A stretch of DNA of 18,056 nucleotides, from assembly GCA_964429355.1 (NCBI GenBank), contig CAYSCH010000182.1, forward strand, positions 1 to 18,056, in the 5' to 3' direction. This document shows, in pieces, positions 1-8,245 of this stretch (the first letter of the stretch is position 1; the number at the start of each line of letters is the position of its first letter). The DNA comes from JAAYAY01 sp964429355 (GTDB taxonomy: Bacteria; Planctomycetota; Planctomycetia; Pirellulales; Thermoguttaceae). The position numbers and the translations under genes were made by a program. Under the pieces are notes generated by a model, which did not search any database, was not told where the DNA came from, and saw only the letters and a list, made by a program, of their open reading frames with translations.

Positions 1-1704
1 ATCAGATCCGGTTCCACCCAGACTACCGACCGAAGGGTTTCCCTGGCGAGGATCTCGGGGTTGCCGGAAGGTGGATAGGAGATGATCTTGAAGTGGACAT
101 AGGCACGGACCTGCGGCTGCGGTCGGTCGGCAGGTGATTCCGAGTCGGGGGGCGGTTGGAAGCCGGGCGTCGGTCGCGGCAGCTCCCGCGGGCGAGGCGG
201 GGAGGGAAGGGGGGTGTCAGCGATTTCCGCCGCTGCGGGAGACTTTGTGCGATTCATCCAGACGATGGCTTCCTTGATTCCTTCGTTGATCATCGCATCG
301 TAGTGCCCTCCGCGAGTCCCCGGACGCAAAGTGACGTCGTGGCCGGACTGCGACGCAAGCGCTGCGAACCGGGAGGATTCACTCAACCGCACGACGTCGT
401 CGTCGATGGCGTGAAAAATCATCACCGGACAGCCAAGGTCGTCGACGTGATTGGTGGGCGAACCCTCTTTCATGTACTGGCGCACATTGGGGAGCACGCC
501 CTCGATATCGCCCACGAAGTCCGCCAAGTACGCTTCCAGATCCGAACATGGAGCGTAGGCCACACAGCCGGCCAAACCATCGACATGCTCCGCACAGAGA
601 AGGGCCACGGTGCCGGCCGAGCTGTGCCCGGCCACGAAGATCCTGCCTCGATCGACCTCCGGCATCCTGCGGGTGGCGTATTGCAGGGCGATTCGTGCAT
701 TGGCCACTCCGGCCGCAGCGGCGGTGAACTTGACGTAGGCGTCGCGAAAGTTCTGGTCGGAGGGATTCTCGTCGGGCAGGGCCCCGTCAATCTCGAAGGC
801 CACGACTGCGAAACCCTGTTGAGGATACGGGTAGTGTTCGGTTTGATCACCTTCGGTCAGCGACATGCCGTTTATCATTCGCGANNNNNNNNNNCTCATG
901 GTTGCCGGCGGGTCGATAGACCCAAAGCTTCCCGCCGGTCCCGGGGCCACTTGCCCCGCCGAGCACCTGGACTTCCTTCCAGTCAACGCCAGGTACAGGG
1001 GACGACATGGTCCGCTCGGGGCCGAATTCGGCGGAAGGTTGGCGGCTGAAATCCATCCGTGACGGTTCGTATGCCCCTGCCGGAGTGCCCTCGGCCAGGG
1101 AGGGGGAACCGGCGGCCGTCTCGAGATCATCACCTGAGTTGCCGCCCAACACGACGACGATCAGCAGGATCACGACTGCGAGGACCAATCCAACTGCCCC
1201 GGTGGCGAGAAGGATCATCTTCGTGCTGACGGAGTCGTCGCGAGTGGTTGAGTGCCGCGGCCGCTCCAGGGGGGTGAGCGGGCGAGGACTGAATGGCTGC
1301 AGGGCAGGCTGTGGAACGGAGGGCCGGGGTTGAGCGGGCACAGGGCGAGGCGAGGGCTCCCCAACAACCTGAGGAGTGTGGGGCTTTGCGGGCAGGCCAG
1401 GCTGCTGGGGACGCGGATGGGCCTGGGCCTCGGTCTCCGGCAGAAGAATCGCCTCCGGAATCGGCGGGGAGGGCAGGGGTGCTGAGATAGGGCGGGCCTG
1501 GACGAGGGACCGCTCAGGGGTGGGATGCCCCTGGGGTCGGGTTTGACTGGCGGGGGTCGAGGGAGTCTGGGTTGGAGCCGGGAGCGGTGGGCGAGGCACT
1601 TCGAGGGTTGAATCGCAGCGTTTGCACCGTACCCATCTGCCCGCCATCTCGTCAGGCACGGTGTAAGCATGGCCGCACTCGCCACATCGGAATGTCAAGC
1701 CCAT
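1..1704 (-). CDS. Membrane-anchored zinc-ribbon alpha/beta hydrolase (3' end off window, internal assembly gap)
   Basis: From ATG 1704 (GGAG about 6 bases upstream; an in-frame TTG at 1728 is less likely) the protein opens with a zinc ribbon, Cys7/Cys10 and Cys27/Cys30 (CxxC-x16-CxxC). A proline-rich linker (about 36-155) and one membrane helix (about 163-188) follow, then a domain reaching the gap at 885-894. Beyond the gap, in a different frame, the strand encodes an alpha/beta hydrolase core: GHSSAG (Ser codon 621-623), an Asp cluster in AIDDDVV and the His of GGHYDA, together a plausible Ser-Asp-His triad as in dienelactone hydrolase or prolyl-oligopeptidase relatives. The two frames join if the true gap is a multiple of three. 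After a second proline-rich linker comes an unrecognised C-terminal segment still open at base 1. The topology suggests a cytoplasmic ribbon and an exported hydrolase. The substrate is unknown. Treating both halves as one gene is inference, though both ends fit. Confidence 0.75.
885..894. other. Assembly gap (10 N) inside the hydrolase gene
   Basis: Ten N bases. The minus-strand reading frame before the gap (ending VYRPAGNHE) and after it (RMINGMSLTEGDQ) differ by one base with ten N, so the real gap must be a multiple of three if the gene is intact. The missing part would fall around the first core strands of the hydrolase fold. Confidence 0.95.
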
Positions 1705-1827
1705 TTGGTGTCTCCGTGCAGTACCCAACTCTCATCATTTTACTCCAGGAGCTCGTCGATTCCCACCGGGAGACAATCTCAAACCAGCGAAGTTGGGGGC
1801 GGTAGTTGAGGGGGACCAAGAACGAGA

Positions 1828-1869
1828 TGTGGCCGCTACGGGTGATCCAAGGCACCCGCAGCGGCCACA
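1828..1869 (-). terminator. Strong hairpin after the secretin gene
   Basis: A 10-bp perfect stem (TGTGGCCGCT 1828-1837 with AGCGGCCACA 1860-1869) continues, after a single mismatched pair, into a 6-bp inner stem (CGGGTG/CACCCG) with an 8-base loop. It starts 25 bases after the secretin stop codon. No good T-run follows on the minus strand, so it may end transcription weakly or protect the mRNA 3' end. It lies between the secretin gene and the hydrolase gene. Confidence 0.6.
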
Positions 1870-1894
1870 AGGTTAAGCTTCGTATCGGAGCTCG

Positions 1895-4800
1895 TTACCG
1901 GGAGTAGATACCGAGGCGTTCTTCTTCCTCTTCCTGGATGATGATTCGCGGAGTGACCATCATCATCAGGCTTTGGGTTTCGCGGCCGATGCCCACGTTC
2001 TTGAAGAGCCGGCTCACGTAGGGGAGTTTGTTGAGCATGGGGACGCCGAATTCGTTGCGTCCTTCGCTCAAGCGTTTGATGCCACCGAGGAGGACCGTGC
2101 CGCCGTCGGGGACACTGACGGTTGTGGTCACGGTGATGAAGGAGTAAGTCGGCAATTGAACGGTGGTACCAGACGAGCTCGTCGAGTTGGATGCGGACTT
2201 CTTGGTGTTGTCGTTGGGAGTGTCTTGTACGCCGTCGGCTTCAGAACTTGTGGTGGTGGTTGTCGAACCGGTGAACTGGAAGGTGTTGACTTCGCCGATC
2301 TTGCTGAAGACCGGTACGACTGTGAGGCGAACGAATCTTCGATCGTCGGACACGACCGCCTGGACGGTCATGAAGGTTCCTTCATTCAGCACGACGATCA
2401 CCGGTTGTTGTGCCGCGGCGAAGTCGCCGACGACCGGCACGACGCTGACGACGAACGGGCTCTGGGACGTGTCGGAGACCATCGCCATCTGGCCGTTGAA
2501 GAGCGTGACCTTTGGAGCCTGCATGACGTTGCTGCGTCTGTCGCCCTGAGCGGCATTGATGAAGAAGAAGGCTTCGATCTCGCTCAGAATAGCAAAGCCC
2601 ATTTGGGCACCGGCGGTGGCATCGAAGCCGCCGAATTGGGGCACTGCCAATTGGAAGCTGCCCTGCTGGAAGGGTACGTCCAGGTCGGCCGAGAATACGC
2701 CAGGCTGCGACATGCCGACCGTGACGCTCCTGTCGTGGTCGGTATCGAGCGTGTTGCGTTGGGGTTCCTCGTCTGCGTCGTCATCGTCGTCGTCGCCATC
2801 ATCGATCACGCGGCCGAAGACCTGGAACGGGCGATCGATGTCGTCATCGAGGTCGAAGTCGAAGTCGACTCCGATCCGTTCGAAGAAGTTGTCGTTGAGG
2901 GTAATGAAGCGCACTTCGATCGTGACTTGGAGATCCTGCATGCGGCGGAGCTGTTCGAGAAGGTCGACGATTTCCTCGTGCACTTCTTCGGTCTGCCGGA
3001 TGACGAGGCTGAGATTGGTCTCGAAGGGTTCGACGGAGCCGGGCCCGCCGACGTCTTCCCAGGAATCGGGTTTCACGGTTGCGGTGATGAGGCTGATGAG
3101 GCTGTCGAAGTCGGCCATGGAGCCGCCCCCCGCCCCGCCGGGACCGAAGCCCAGGGGCATGGTGGAGGCTGTGGACCCGCTGCCCGCGGCGTCGCCGCCG
3201 GCCATCTGGGCCAGGATATTCGGATCGATTCCGGCACTTGCCTTGGCGCCTGTGGCGTTGGCCATCACGGCCAGCGGACTGCCCATCATGCCGCCGCCGA
3301 AGCCGCCGCCCCCGGTGAAATTGACGCGTCGCATGGCGTCGTTGTAGGCCCCGGCCAACCCCTGATTATTGCTGGGGGTGAAGTTGGGGATCGGCACAAC
3401 GAGGTCGGCTACATCGTAGGTCCAGATGTAGACGTCGCCGCTCCGCATCTGTTCGCTGGTGATTTTCAGAACGTCGTCTTCGATCACATAGTTGAGATGA
3501 AGCGGTTCGAGGATCAGCTTGAGGGCACTCTTGAGCGTGATTTCCTTGGAGAGGGTGATGTTGACGGGCGTATCGGTTGTGACGGCCTCTTGCTGCAGGC
3601 CTTGGGGGTCGAGGTAAACGTTGACCTCGGCGAGTTTCTGCAAGTACTCCACCACGGTCGAGAGCGGCTCGCCATTGAATTCGAGCATAACAGGAGTCTC
3701 GAGCCGGCGCTCGATTTCCAACTCGGCCTCACTGCGCTGGCGGCGGGCACGCTCGGAACCCTTGCGATTGACAACCCGGTCCTTCCAGTAGTCCGGCTCG
3801 AATTGGAGGGGATTATTGTCGTCGAAGGGGGTCGAGGAATCGTCGACATTCGCCAGGGCGGTGTAGAATCCTTCCTCCTTGGCTTCGCGGATGGATTGAT
3901 TCATCGCGTGTCGGCGGATCATGCGTGAGGTCATGGCCAACTGCTCTGAAATCATCTCGTCGGGTGCGATTTCCTTGGCACGTTTGGCAAGGACCTCGGC
4001 TTCCGCGAACCGCTGCTCTTCGATGAGAACATTGTAGCGATCGACCATTTCCTTGAGCTTCTGCTGCCGGTCGAGAGTCATCTGTTGCTCCTGCTCAATC
4101 TGATTGAGCACGGCGCGGTTGCGTTGATCGAGTTCGATCTTCGGCTTGTTCTCGTTCACGTAGTTGGCCGTATCAATCAGGGCCCGGTCTACCTGGCGGA
4201 GGAGCCGATCGCGGGACGCCGGTTCGAGTCCGGCGGCTTCGACGCGGGCCTTGGTTTCCTGGAGGAGCTTGACGGCCGCGTTCGGATCGGTTTGACGGAG
4301 GCGTTCGGCCTCTCGCGTCTGCTGGGCAATGTCTACGCTCACTTGGCGGGTGAGGAGGTTGGCCTTGGCAACCGCATCGTCAATGATCGATGGCTGACCT
4401 GCCGGGTTCTGGGGCTCCGGCCGGGTAACCGCCAGCAACTGGAGCATGTCCTGGAGCTTCTGTTGGGTGAACGGATCCAACTCATGGGAGTAGGCGGCGG
4501 CCTGCTGGAAGAAGCTCCGGGCACCCTGGGTGTCGTGGGCTCGCAAGGCAGCTTCGCCTTGCTGGAACAACTGCAATCCAATTCCCTGAGGAGCGCCTTG
4601 TGCTGGCGGGACAGGGCCGGTTTGCGGCGCGGCCAGTGTTGGCGCGGGCCCGACTGGTTGCAGATCCTGGACGAGCATGTTTCGGGTCGGATCGTTGGTC
4701 GGATTGTAGAGGGCCTGGTTGGCTCCCGTTGCCGGGTAGGGGCCGGTTGCGGGGGTCACGTGGCTGGCCGCCTGGACTGAGCCGGCCGGTCCCTGGATTG

Positions 4801-5644
4801 CACTGGCCCGCTGCACGGCAATCTTCTCAAGCAGAGATTGTGGATTTGTCTCGTACCTATTGAAGGGCACATTCATTCGGCCGGCTTCGACGGCGAGGCG
4901 TTCGGCTTCAGCATAGTCGTGCCAACGGAGGAGGCCTTCGGATTGATCCAGCAGGCACTTGGCGAGCATTCGCCGAACCCCGTCGGTTCGGCCGCGTTGT
5001 GTCTGCTGTGTCATCACGTCGTTGTAGGATGCGATGAGAGCTTCCACCCGAGCCGGCGAGTCATCGACGGGGTTGTATCGTACGTTGAGCTGCTTGGCTT
5101 GTCCGAGAGCCAGCTTGGCCTGGTTGATATCGCCTACGGCAAGATGGCGGCGCGAAGTCAAGAGCAACTGGTCGCTCTGGGCACGTGCGCCGATGGGAGA
5201 GGCATCGGTGACGGCCGGCAGCGGCTGGAGGCCTTCGGCGGGGGGCATCCCCTGGAAGGGGTCCGCCGGAGCGGCGTCTCTGCGTCCACCGAGCCCAAGC
5301 AAGCCGCCAGCGTTTGGCTGGCCGGCCGGTTGTGCCTTTCGCTGCAACTCGGCCCGAGCCTTGGCCGGAGTGTACGCGGTCGACAGGACGCCGTAGTTGA
5401 CTGCCAGGGCCTCGGCCTGGGCGATCAGCGTATCGGCCGCCGCGAAGTTATTTTCCTGGATTGCCTGACGGGCCCGAGCCAGGAGGTCATCGCTCTGGCG
5501 ACGAGCGTCCAGTCCCTGGGCGCTGCCGGGATAGGCCGCCGGCGGTCCACCCAAGGGGGGTTGCTGCGCGTGGACAGCGGCCAAGGTAAACCCTAGCAGT
5601 AATGCGATCGGGCCGGTGAGGGTTCTTGCGGTCGGTTTCAACAC
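1895..5644 (-). CDS. Secretin (PilQ/GspD class) with N-terminal TPR-like repeats
   Basis: Outer-membrane channel subunit of a type IV pilus or type II secretion machine; 1249 residues, longer than typical GspD or PilQ. A signal peptide (1-26, AVHA/QQ) is followed by at least four helical-hairpin repeats with a shared pattern (about 50-85, 155-210, 228-275, 356-400) and a coiled-coil-rich stretch (about 425-590). An STN/N-domain-like segment lies at about 650-735, a Gly/Met-rich linker at 777-850, and a ring-domain end (TNLSLVIRQTEEVHEEIVDLL) at 877-897. The secretin pore domain is at about 905-1238, with VTIEVRFITL, NVMQAPKVTLFNGQ and the C-terminal VPDGGTVLLGG and MMVTPRIII signatures. An Asp-rich insert sits at 948-960. 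AAGGAG lies 4 bases before GTG 5644 and 7 before the next codon, TTG 5641, so either could be the start. It follows the PilP-position gene but is separated from it by a terminator and a long leader. Secretin identity is firm; pilus versus secretion is open. Confidence 0.93.
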   Translation of the reverse strand: MLKPTARTLTGPIALLLGFTLAAVHAQQPPLGGPPAAYPGSAQGLDARRQSDDLLARARQAIQENNFAAADTLIAQAEALAVNYGVLSTAYTPAKARAELQRKAQPAGQPNAGGLLGLGGRRDAAPADPFQGMPPAEGLQPLPAVTDASPIGARAQSDQLLLTSRRHLAVGDINQAKLALGQAKQLNVRYNPVDDSPARVEALIASYNDVMTQQTQRGRTDGVRRMLAKCLLDQSEGLLRWHDYAEAERLAVEAGRMNVPFNRYETNPQSLLEKIAVQRASAIQGPAGSVQAASHVTPATGPYPATGANQALYNPTNDPTRNMLVQDLQPVGPAPTLAAPQTGPVPPAQGAPQGIGLQLFQQGEAALRAHDTQGARSFFQQAAAYSHELDPFTQQKLQDMLQLLAVTRPEPQNPAGQPSIIDDAVAKANLLTRQVSVDIAQQTREAERLRQTDPNAAVKLLQETKARVEAAGLEPASRDRLLRQVDRALIDTANYVNENKPKIELDQRNRAVLNQIEQEQQMTLDRQQKLKEMVDRYNVLIEEQRFAEAEVLAKRAKEIAPDEMISEQLAMTSRMIRRHAMNQSIREAKEEGFYTALANVDDSSTPFDDNNPLQFEPDYWKDRVVNRKGSERARRQRSEAELEIERRLETPVMLEFNGEPLSTVVEYLQKLAEVNVYLDPQGLQQEAVTTDTPVNITLSKEITLKSALKLILEPLHLNYVIEDDVLKITSEQMRSGDVYIWTYDVADLVVPIPNFTPSNNQGLAGAYNDAMRRVNFTGGGGFGGGMMGSPLAVMANATGAKASAGIDPNILAQMAGGDAAGSGSTASTMPLGFGPGGAGGGSMADFDSLISLITATVKPDSWEDVGGPGSVEPFETNLSLVIRQTEEVHEEIVDLLEQLRRMQDLQVTIEVRFITLNDNFFERIGVDFDFDLDDDIDRPFQVFGRVIDDGDDDDDDADEEPQRNTLDTDHDRSVTVGMSQPGVFSADLDVPFQQGSFQLAVPQFGGFDATAGAQMGFAILSEIEAFFFINAAQGDRRSNVMQAPKVTLFNGQMAMVSDTSQSPFVVSVVPVVGDFAAAQQPVIVVLNEGTFMTVQAVVSDDRRFVRLTVVPVFSKIGEVNTFQFTGSTTTTTSSEADGVQDTPNDNTKKSASNSTSSSGTTVQLPTYSFITVTTTVSVPDGGTVLLGGIKRLSEGRNEFGVPMLNKLPYVSRLFKNVGIGRETQSLMMMVTPRIIIQEEEEERLGIYSR

Positions 5645-5871
5645 GATTCTCCTTTCGAGACTCGCAGAATGCCGTTGCGGTTTCGGACGAGCTGTATGTC
5701 AACGCTTCCAAGTCCGGCGACGTCCCTGGGTGGTGTTTCGTGAAACGACCCGCATCGATTCACTTCTTGCCAAACCCGACGCGCACCGAAGGACAAAGGG
5801 ACCTTCGGCGCAAAAAGCCGAACGGAGGAAGCCCGCCAAGTGTCTTCCTGTTTTCGGTAGAAGAGAGGCGT

Positions 5872-5900
5872 TAAATACTTGTCCGGGAGAAACGGGTCAA
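5872..5900 (-). promoter_or_regulatory. Candidate sigma70-type promoter of the secretin gene
   Basis: Read on the minus strand: TTGACC (5895-5900), a 17-base spacer and TATTTA (5872-5877). The -35 matches the consensus at five of six positions. The -10 is poor (three of six and no final T). Its place between the upstream terminator and the secretin gene supports it. Confidence 0.4.
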
Positions 5901-6171
5901 GAGCATTTCTCGAGGAATTCACCGTAGAAGCCGGAATTTCGTGGGAATCGTCCTCGACGGACCGATTGTGGGCTGGGAAGAAATGGGAGCAGCGGGGCTG
6001 TTGTCCAGGGAAACCTCCCACGAGAGGCGGGAACGCACTGGCATTGCAGGCAGACTTTCAAGTGGTTCGGCCCACTGGCTCGGCCATTGGGGGCCGATGA
6101 GCCCCTGATGCGGCCGCAGGGGGCGACGAATCTCTTGTCTTGCGTGTCGCGATGGGCCGAAGACCAATAGG

Positions 6172-6222
6172 AAACGGGAGGCGATCGGGGCAGGTTGCAT
6201 GCCCTGACGGCCTCCCGTTTTT
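6172..6222 (-). terminator. Hairpin terminator after the PilP-position gene
   Basis: An 11-bp perfect inverted repeat (AAACGGGAGGC 6172-6182 and GCCTCCCGTTT 6210-6220) encloses a second 5-bp stem (GGGCA/TGCCC). It begins about 20 bases past the stop codon at 6241. On the minus strand the stem ends in TTTCCTATT; on the plus strand it ends in five T, so it could act both ways. No plus-strand gene nearby needs it, so I assign it to the upstream minus-strand operon. Confidence 0.75.
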
Positions 6223-6240
6223 GAAGGGACAGCGAGCCGG

Positions 6241-8178
6241 TTACGGCGCGCCCATGTATCCCCCCGACCCTTCCATGCCATAAGGAGATTCGACTTCCTT
6301 CTTCTTGACCTCAGGGGGAAAGAACTCGATCCACTCTTCCTGGTCGATCAGCTCTTGCTGCAATACGAGGTTTCCGGCGGGATCCATGAGGAGGGCCCGG
6401 CCGGGCCCCTTGAGATTGCGATCGGTACCGGGAAACGAGTCACCGCCGTCGAGGTCGAGCACGAGCATCTCGGTGACATAGTCGACGGATTTGACTTCTT
6501 CTTTTTTCTCTTGTTTTTTGGGCTTCTGTTTGGGTTGCGGACCGTACATGTCCATTGAGCCGCCAGTCATGTACTCGCTGCCGTATTCCATTCCTCCGTA
6601 GAGGCTTGCGGGCTTCTCTTCTTCCTTCACTGTCCGGCCAAGGAAATTCATAAGAACGCCGCGTTTGATGGTAAATTTCTCGGCGACCTCTTCACCGTCT
6701 TCCGCGTTGAAGAAGACGGTACCGAGTTCCGCAGTGGGCGGCGAAGTGACGTTGGCGGGCACGCTGACGGGGCCTGCCAGTACGCGGCTGTCGAGCGGAA
6801 CACTGATGACTTTTGTTGCAGCGCTCCAATCCGTCTGCAGGAACATCTGTTTTGCCAATTCATCGTTTTCGAGATGTTGCGGCGGCATTTCGTGATTGGG
6901 ATTGGCCAGTCTCACTCGAACGCGGTACTGATAGTACCGCCCTGGCTGAACCGAGAAATCAAAGAAGCGGAAGAGCTGGAATTCCGGAATGTCGCGGCGG
7001 GGGCCGGCCGATGCGTAACCACCAGAGCCCGCCATCTGGTAGCCCGGCATCATTCCACCGCCTTCCATGTCGTAGGAGGTTCCACCGTAGTCCTGGGTCA
7101 TTTCCGGCCCATACATGTCGGGGCCGTACATACCTCCACCGGGGCCATAGGAACCGCCGGCTTGGGAGCGGCGAAGTTTGGCACGGGCCTTGGCCAAGGC
7201 CTCGGGATCCTTGGCCAGTTCGTCCCAGTCGATCTCCTCCTCTTCGATTTTTCGCTCAATCTCGAAAGTGAGTGGAATCTCCGGTTCGTGAGCGATCTCT
7301 ACGTCGAAGGTCTTGCTGACGAGCGGCGGCAGAGGAAATACCATTGGGAGCACACCGCCGGATCGGTGGATAAACTTGGGGTGAACGATTTCCGGTTGAC
7401 TTCCCCCCCAACTCGAAGTGCGTGTGAAGAACTCCTTGGGGACGTTCAATGACTGCCAGGCGTCTTCTGCCGGTTCGACTCCGGGGGTGACCTCGGCTCG
7501 CTGAACGTCGTAATCGTTGTAGGCGGGCACGTCTCGCCGCGGGTCTTTGATTTCGGCGTTACGGAAGACATTGCCGTACTCCACCCACTGCTTCTTGTAG
7601 GGAAGCAGACCGGTGACCACAACCCAGCGATGCCCCTCAACGTTGCCGCCGGCACCCATTGTGCCGGAACCGGATCCAGGGTACTCCGATGCATACGCAT
7701 CGGGCATGCTGGGACCCATTGGACTGGAGAGGCCCATTGGACTGGCGGCGCCCACTCCGCCGGCCGGGGTGGTGGGCTTGATGGCAATTCCCCCGAATCC
7801 GGTTGAACCTCGCAGTTCTTCGATCGGGAAGACGACGGGTTGACCGCGGAGCGTTTCGCCGGGGAAGAGCCGGTGCATCCACGTTTTCCCGACGCTGTAA
7901 GGCCAGGCTGGAATCGGTGTTCTAAGCTCTTTGGAGATCTCTTCCCACGGAGGGACGTTCTCGTCGGGCCCCTTCTTTGGCTCGCGGATCGCTTTGTCGG
8001 CCTCGACCGAGGTCGTCTGCAACTGGTCGGGCTGGAGGTCGAAATTGCCGCCAAGTTTCGACGAACGCCAGACCAAAAGGAAGAAGAAGAGCACGGCGAG
8101 AGCGACGACCGCCTTCTCCACATGCTTGACGATCAACCCTTTGATCCCGCCACTGCCGAGACTGATTTTTGCTTTCAT
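6241..8178 (-). CDS. Uncharacterised bitopic membrane protein in the PilP/GspC position
   Basis: 645 residues from ATG 8178, with AGGAA 8 bases upstream; an in-frame TTG at 8205 lacks this spacing. A basic N-terminus (KAKISLGSGGIKGLIVKHVEK) precedes one membrane helix (about 23-38), leaving the rest outside the inner membrane. The outer part has a conserved-looking segment about 180-230 (RWVVVTGLLPYKKQWVEYG, then DYDVQRAEVTPG), a charged helical stretch about 305-338, a Gly/Tyr/Met-rich patch about 340-392 (repeats like MYGPDMYGPEM), a beta-rich region about 399-500 (LFRFFDFSVQPGRYYQYRVRV), a second Met/Gly/Tyr patch plus a Lys/Glu-rich stretch 525-563, and a C-terminal segment (GRALLMDPAGNLVLQQELID). 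I recognise no PilP or GspC motif and no lipobox; the role is inferred only from its place between the PilO-like and secretin genes. It is the last gene before the terminator. Confidence 0.82.
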   Translation of the reverse strand: MKAKISLGSGGIKGLIVKHVEKAVVALAVLFFFLLVWRSSKLGGNFDLQPDQLQTTSVEADKAIREPKKGPDENVPPWEEISKELRTPIPAWPYSVGKTWMHRLFPGETLRGQPVVFPIEELRGSTGFGGIAIKPTTPAGGVGAASPMGLSSPMGPSMPDAYASEYPGSGSGTMGAGGNVEGHRWVVVTGLLPYKKQWVEYGNVFRNAEIKDPRRDVPAYNDYDVQRAEVTPGVEPAEDAWQSLNVPKEFFTRTSSWGGSQPEIVHPKFIHRSGGVLPMVFPLPPLVSKTFDVEIAHEPEIPLTFEIERKIEEEEIDWDELAKDPEALAKARAKLRRSQAGGSYGPGGGMYGPDMYGPEMTQDYGGTSYDMEGGGMMPGYQMAGSGGYASAGPRRDIPEFQLFRFFDFSVQPGRYYQYRVRVRLANPNHEMPPQHLENDELAKQMFLQTDWSAATKVISVPLDSRVLAGPVSVPANVTSPPTAELGTVFFNAEDGEEVAEKFTIKRGVLMNFLGRTVKEEEKPASLYGGMEYGSEYMTGGSMDMYGPQPKQKPKKQEKKEEVKSVDYVTEMLVLDLDGGDSFPGTDRNLKGPGRALLMDPAGNLVLQQELIDQEEWIEFFPPEVKKKEVESPYGMEGSGGYMGAP

Positions 8179-8245
8179 GGTTCCAGTTCCTGTCCTTTGC
8201 TCCAAGCAAATTAGTCAATGCTCCTCATACGCCGGCCAGACCGTT

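Larger units (their letters stand above)
5645..6240. other. 596-bp intergenic region: terminator, promoter candidate and long leader of the secretin gene
   Basis: No convincing gene on either strand; the open frames here lack recognisable protein features. It holds the terminator at 6172-6222, a GC-rich imperfect hairpin (GGCTCGGCC at 6077-6085 with GGCC at 6092-6095 and GAGCC at 6099-6103), the promoter candidate at 5872-5900, and a leader of roughly 220 bases before the secretin start with a 6-bp stem (TTCGGC 5804-5809 with GCCGAA 5817-5822). I recognise no riboswitch. Confidence 0.6.

Noticed and set aside
156..1049. 297-residue plus-strand frame crossing the first gap
   Set aside because: It is antisense to the hydrolase, which has a complete Ser-Asp-His set, and it reads through N bases.
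1973..3928. 651-residue open frame on the plus strand opposite the secretin gene
   Set aside because: It lies fully antisense to a clear secretin coding region, has a composition typical of a high-GC shadow frame (Gly/Val/Asp/His-rich), and shows no domain or ribosome binding site.
5731..5747. TGTTTC-GTGAAAC, similar to a ParB parS site
   Set aside because: It lacks the central two bases of the 16-bp parS palindrome and no par genes are nearby; more likely a chance short palindrome.
5879..6100. Small plus-strand open frame in the intergenic region
   Set aside because: No recognisable motif, no good ribosome binding site, and the Trp/Gly/Arg-rich composition looks random.
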